Source: Tamarix chinensis | Taxonomy: Eukaryota > Streptophyta > Magnoliopsida > Caryophyllales > Tamaricaceae | DNA: 64,000 nt | Assembly (NCBI GenBank): GCA_030549775.1 | Contig: CM060181.1 | Span: 31,284,753 to 31,348,752 of the forward strand | Direction of reading: 5' to 3' | In this document: positions 63,176 to 64,000 of the stretch, one piece after another | Position numbering within the stretch: the first letter of the stretch is position 1 | Layout: each line of letters begins with the position of its first letter | The notes under the pieces: model-generated | What the model was told of the DNA's origin: nothing | The model's database searches: none | What the model saw: the letters and a program-made list of their open reading frames with translations, nothing else | Made by a program: the position numbers and the translations under genes

Positions 63176-64000
63176 TGTTATACATCTTTGATATTTTAAC
63201 TTTTTCATTTTTTATTACCAAAAGTTTTTGTTTTAAAATATTAAGGAAGCTGAAAAATATTAAATGATATGTTACTACCGCACCTAACATAGGATAGAAA
63301 TCCAACTCCCATTCCATGTTAGATATAATACTAATAAAAACAAACCAAACCAAAGATAATAGATATAGTGCACAAAATAAATTTATATACTCATATAATA
63401 ATTAGATGCATACAAACAACTCCACGATAGGTCCCCCAAAATGTCCGAAATATATTGGAAAAAAAATCTAAAATACAATAAAAGTATAACAATGGTAGAG
63501 TATATACAAAACCCTGGTCCCTTAGGTACCTACAAAAGAATCACCAGGTGTCCACACTTTGACACCCCAAGCCTAACACAAGGTATACCGACTATTAACT
63601 AACCCTAAAACCCTCCACATACCTATACTTGTCAAATTGAGTTGGTGACTAAATCAATGGGCACATCAATATACTAAATATTGAATAAGCTAAGTTACCT
63701 CCTTAATAGAAGTCATAAGGTTGTATTGCCACCTTAATAAAAACCTCCTCCAAGACATAGAACACAAATCATACTTACACAATACAATTAGGCTTACATG
63801 CCCTACTATGATCATAGAATGCATCATGATTTCGTGCCATACAAAACTAAGATACTCATAACTCGTCATGCTCATCATGACAACATAGATATAATGCATA
63901 GCAACATTAATCAAGCAAAAAGTTATTTAAGAAAATCAACAGGCTCTTCTAAGATCCATTTACTTAAGTCACCCCTTTAGATCCATATTCCATATTTACA
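63176..64000 (+). mobile_element. Start of another long LTR, cut by the window end
   Basis: From TGTTATACATC (about 63,176) the sequence parallels the LTR at 34,662. It has 'tttttattaccaaaagtttttgttttaaaa', then 'taccgcacctaacatagg', 'aataagctaagttacctcc' (63,684) and 'gcttacatgccctactatgatcat' (63,792), in the same order as 34,680, 34,755, 37,618 and 37,725. The left border is approximate and the right end lies beyond the window. Confidence 0.55.

Overview
The window looks like nuclear DNA of a flowering plant, probably a dicot. It is AT-rich and dominated by plant-type transposable elements: Cassandra TRIMs carrying 5S-like sequence, long-LTR Ty3/Gypsy-type LTRs, a Ty3/Gypsy element with chromovirus-like RT, copia fragments, a MULE transposase and a plant mobile domain. 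The only two intact genes are five-exon, GT-AG spliced short-chain dehydrogenases of the tropinone reductase-like family. There are no bacterial operons, CRISPR arrays or prophage. Introns and elements were delimited by eye; no alignment or database search was run.

Layout. 1-7.9 kb: AT-rich DNA with microsatellites, a 33-bp minisatellite, a decayed long LTR, a copia LTR+PBS+gag fragment and an inverted LTR fragment. 7.9-26.8 kb: a decayed Mutator-like locus. A + strand MULE transposase followed by an OTU-like protease domain (7.9-10.4 kb) faces a - strand plant mobile domain (PMD) gene (16.7-10.4 kb). Possible upstream parts of the PMD gene lie at 16.9-17.2 and 24.2-24.6 kb, with a CT-rich leader and splice donor at 26.5 kb. 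Large LTRs split this locus: one of 4.9 kb (11,065-15,957, TSD GTTAT), and one at 17.2-24.2 kb that itself holds another (19,430-22,990, TSD CTTAC). 27.3-30.2 kb: tropinone reductase-like gene 1 (TRL1). 31.3-50.7 kb: one non-autonomous LTR retrotransposon of about 4.6 kb inflated to 19.4 kb by nested insertions (a hAT-like element, three long solo LTRs, a Cassandra and an unidentified 2.5-kb insert). 51.0-58.4 kb: a complete but decayed Ty3/Gypsy element on the - strand carrying a second Cassandra. 60.3-61.9 kb: TRL2. 63.2 kb to the end: the start of another long LTR.

How the parts relate. TRL1 and TRL2 are tandem paralogues with the same intron positions and two exons of identical length (217 and 107 nt). 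About 27 kb of nested retroelements now separates them. TRL2 keeps the Asn-Ser-Tyr-Lys catalytic tetrad. TRL1 is open throughout but has Gln where the catalytic Tyr should be, so it may be a pseudoenzyme. The most unusual mobile structure is the convergent MULE-OTU / PMD pair, which resembles the two-gene layout of maize MuDR with a PMD gene in the mudrB position; its termini were not found. The long LTRs all begin TGTAACA/TGTAATA-like, end TATTACA/TGTTACA-like, and show no internal retrotransposon region in any copy.
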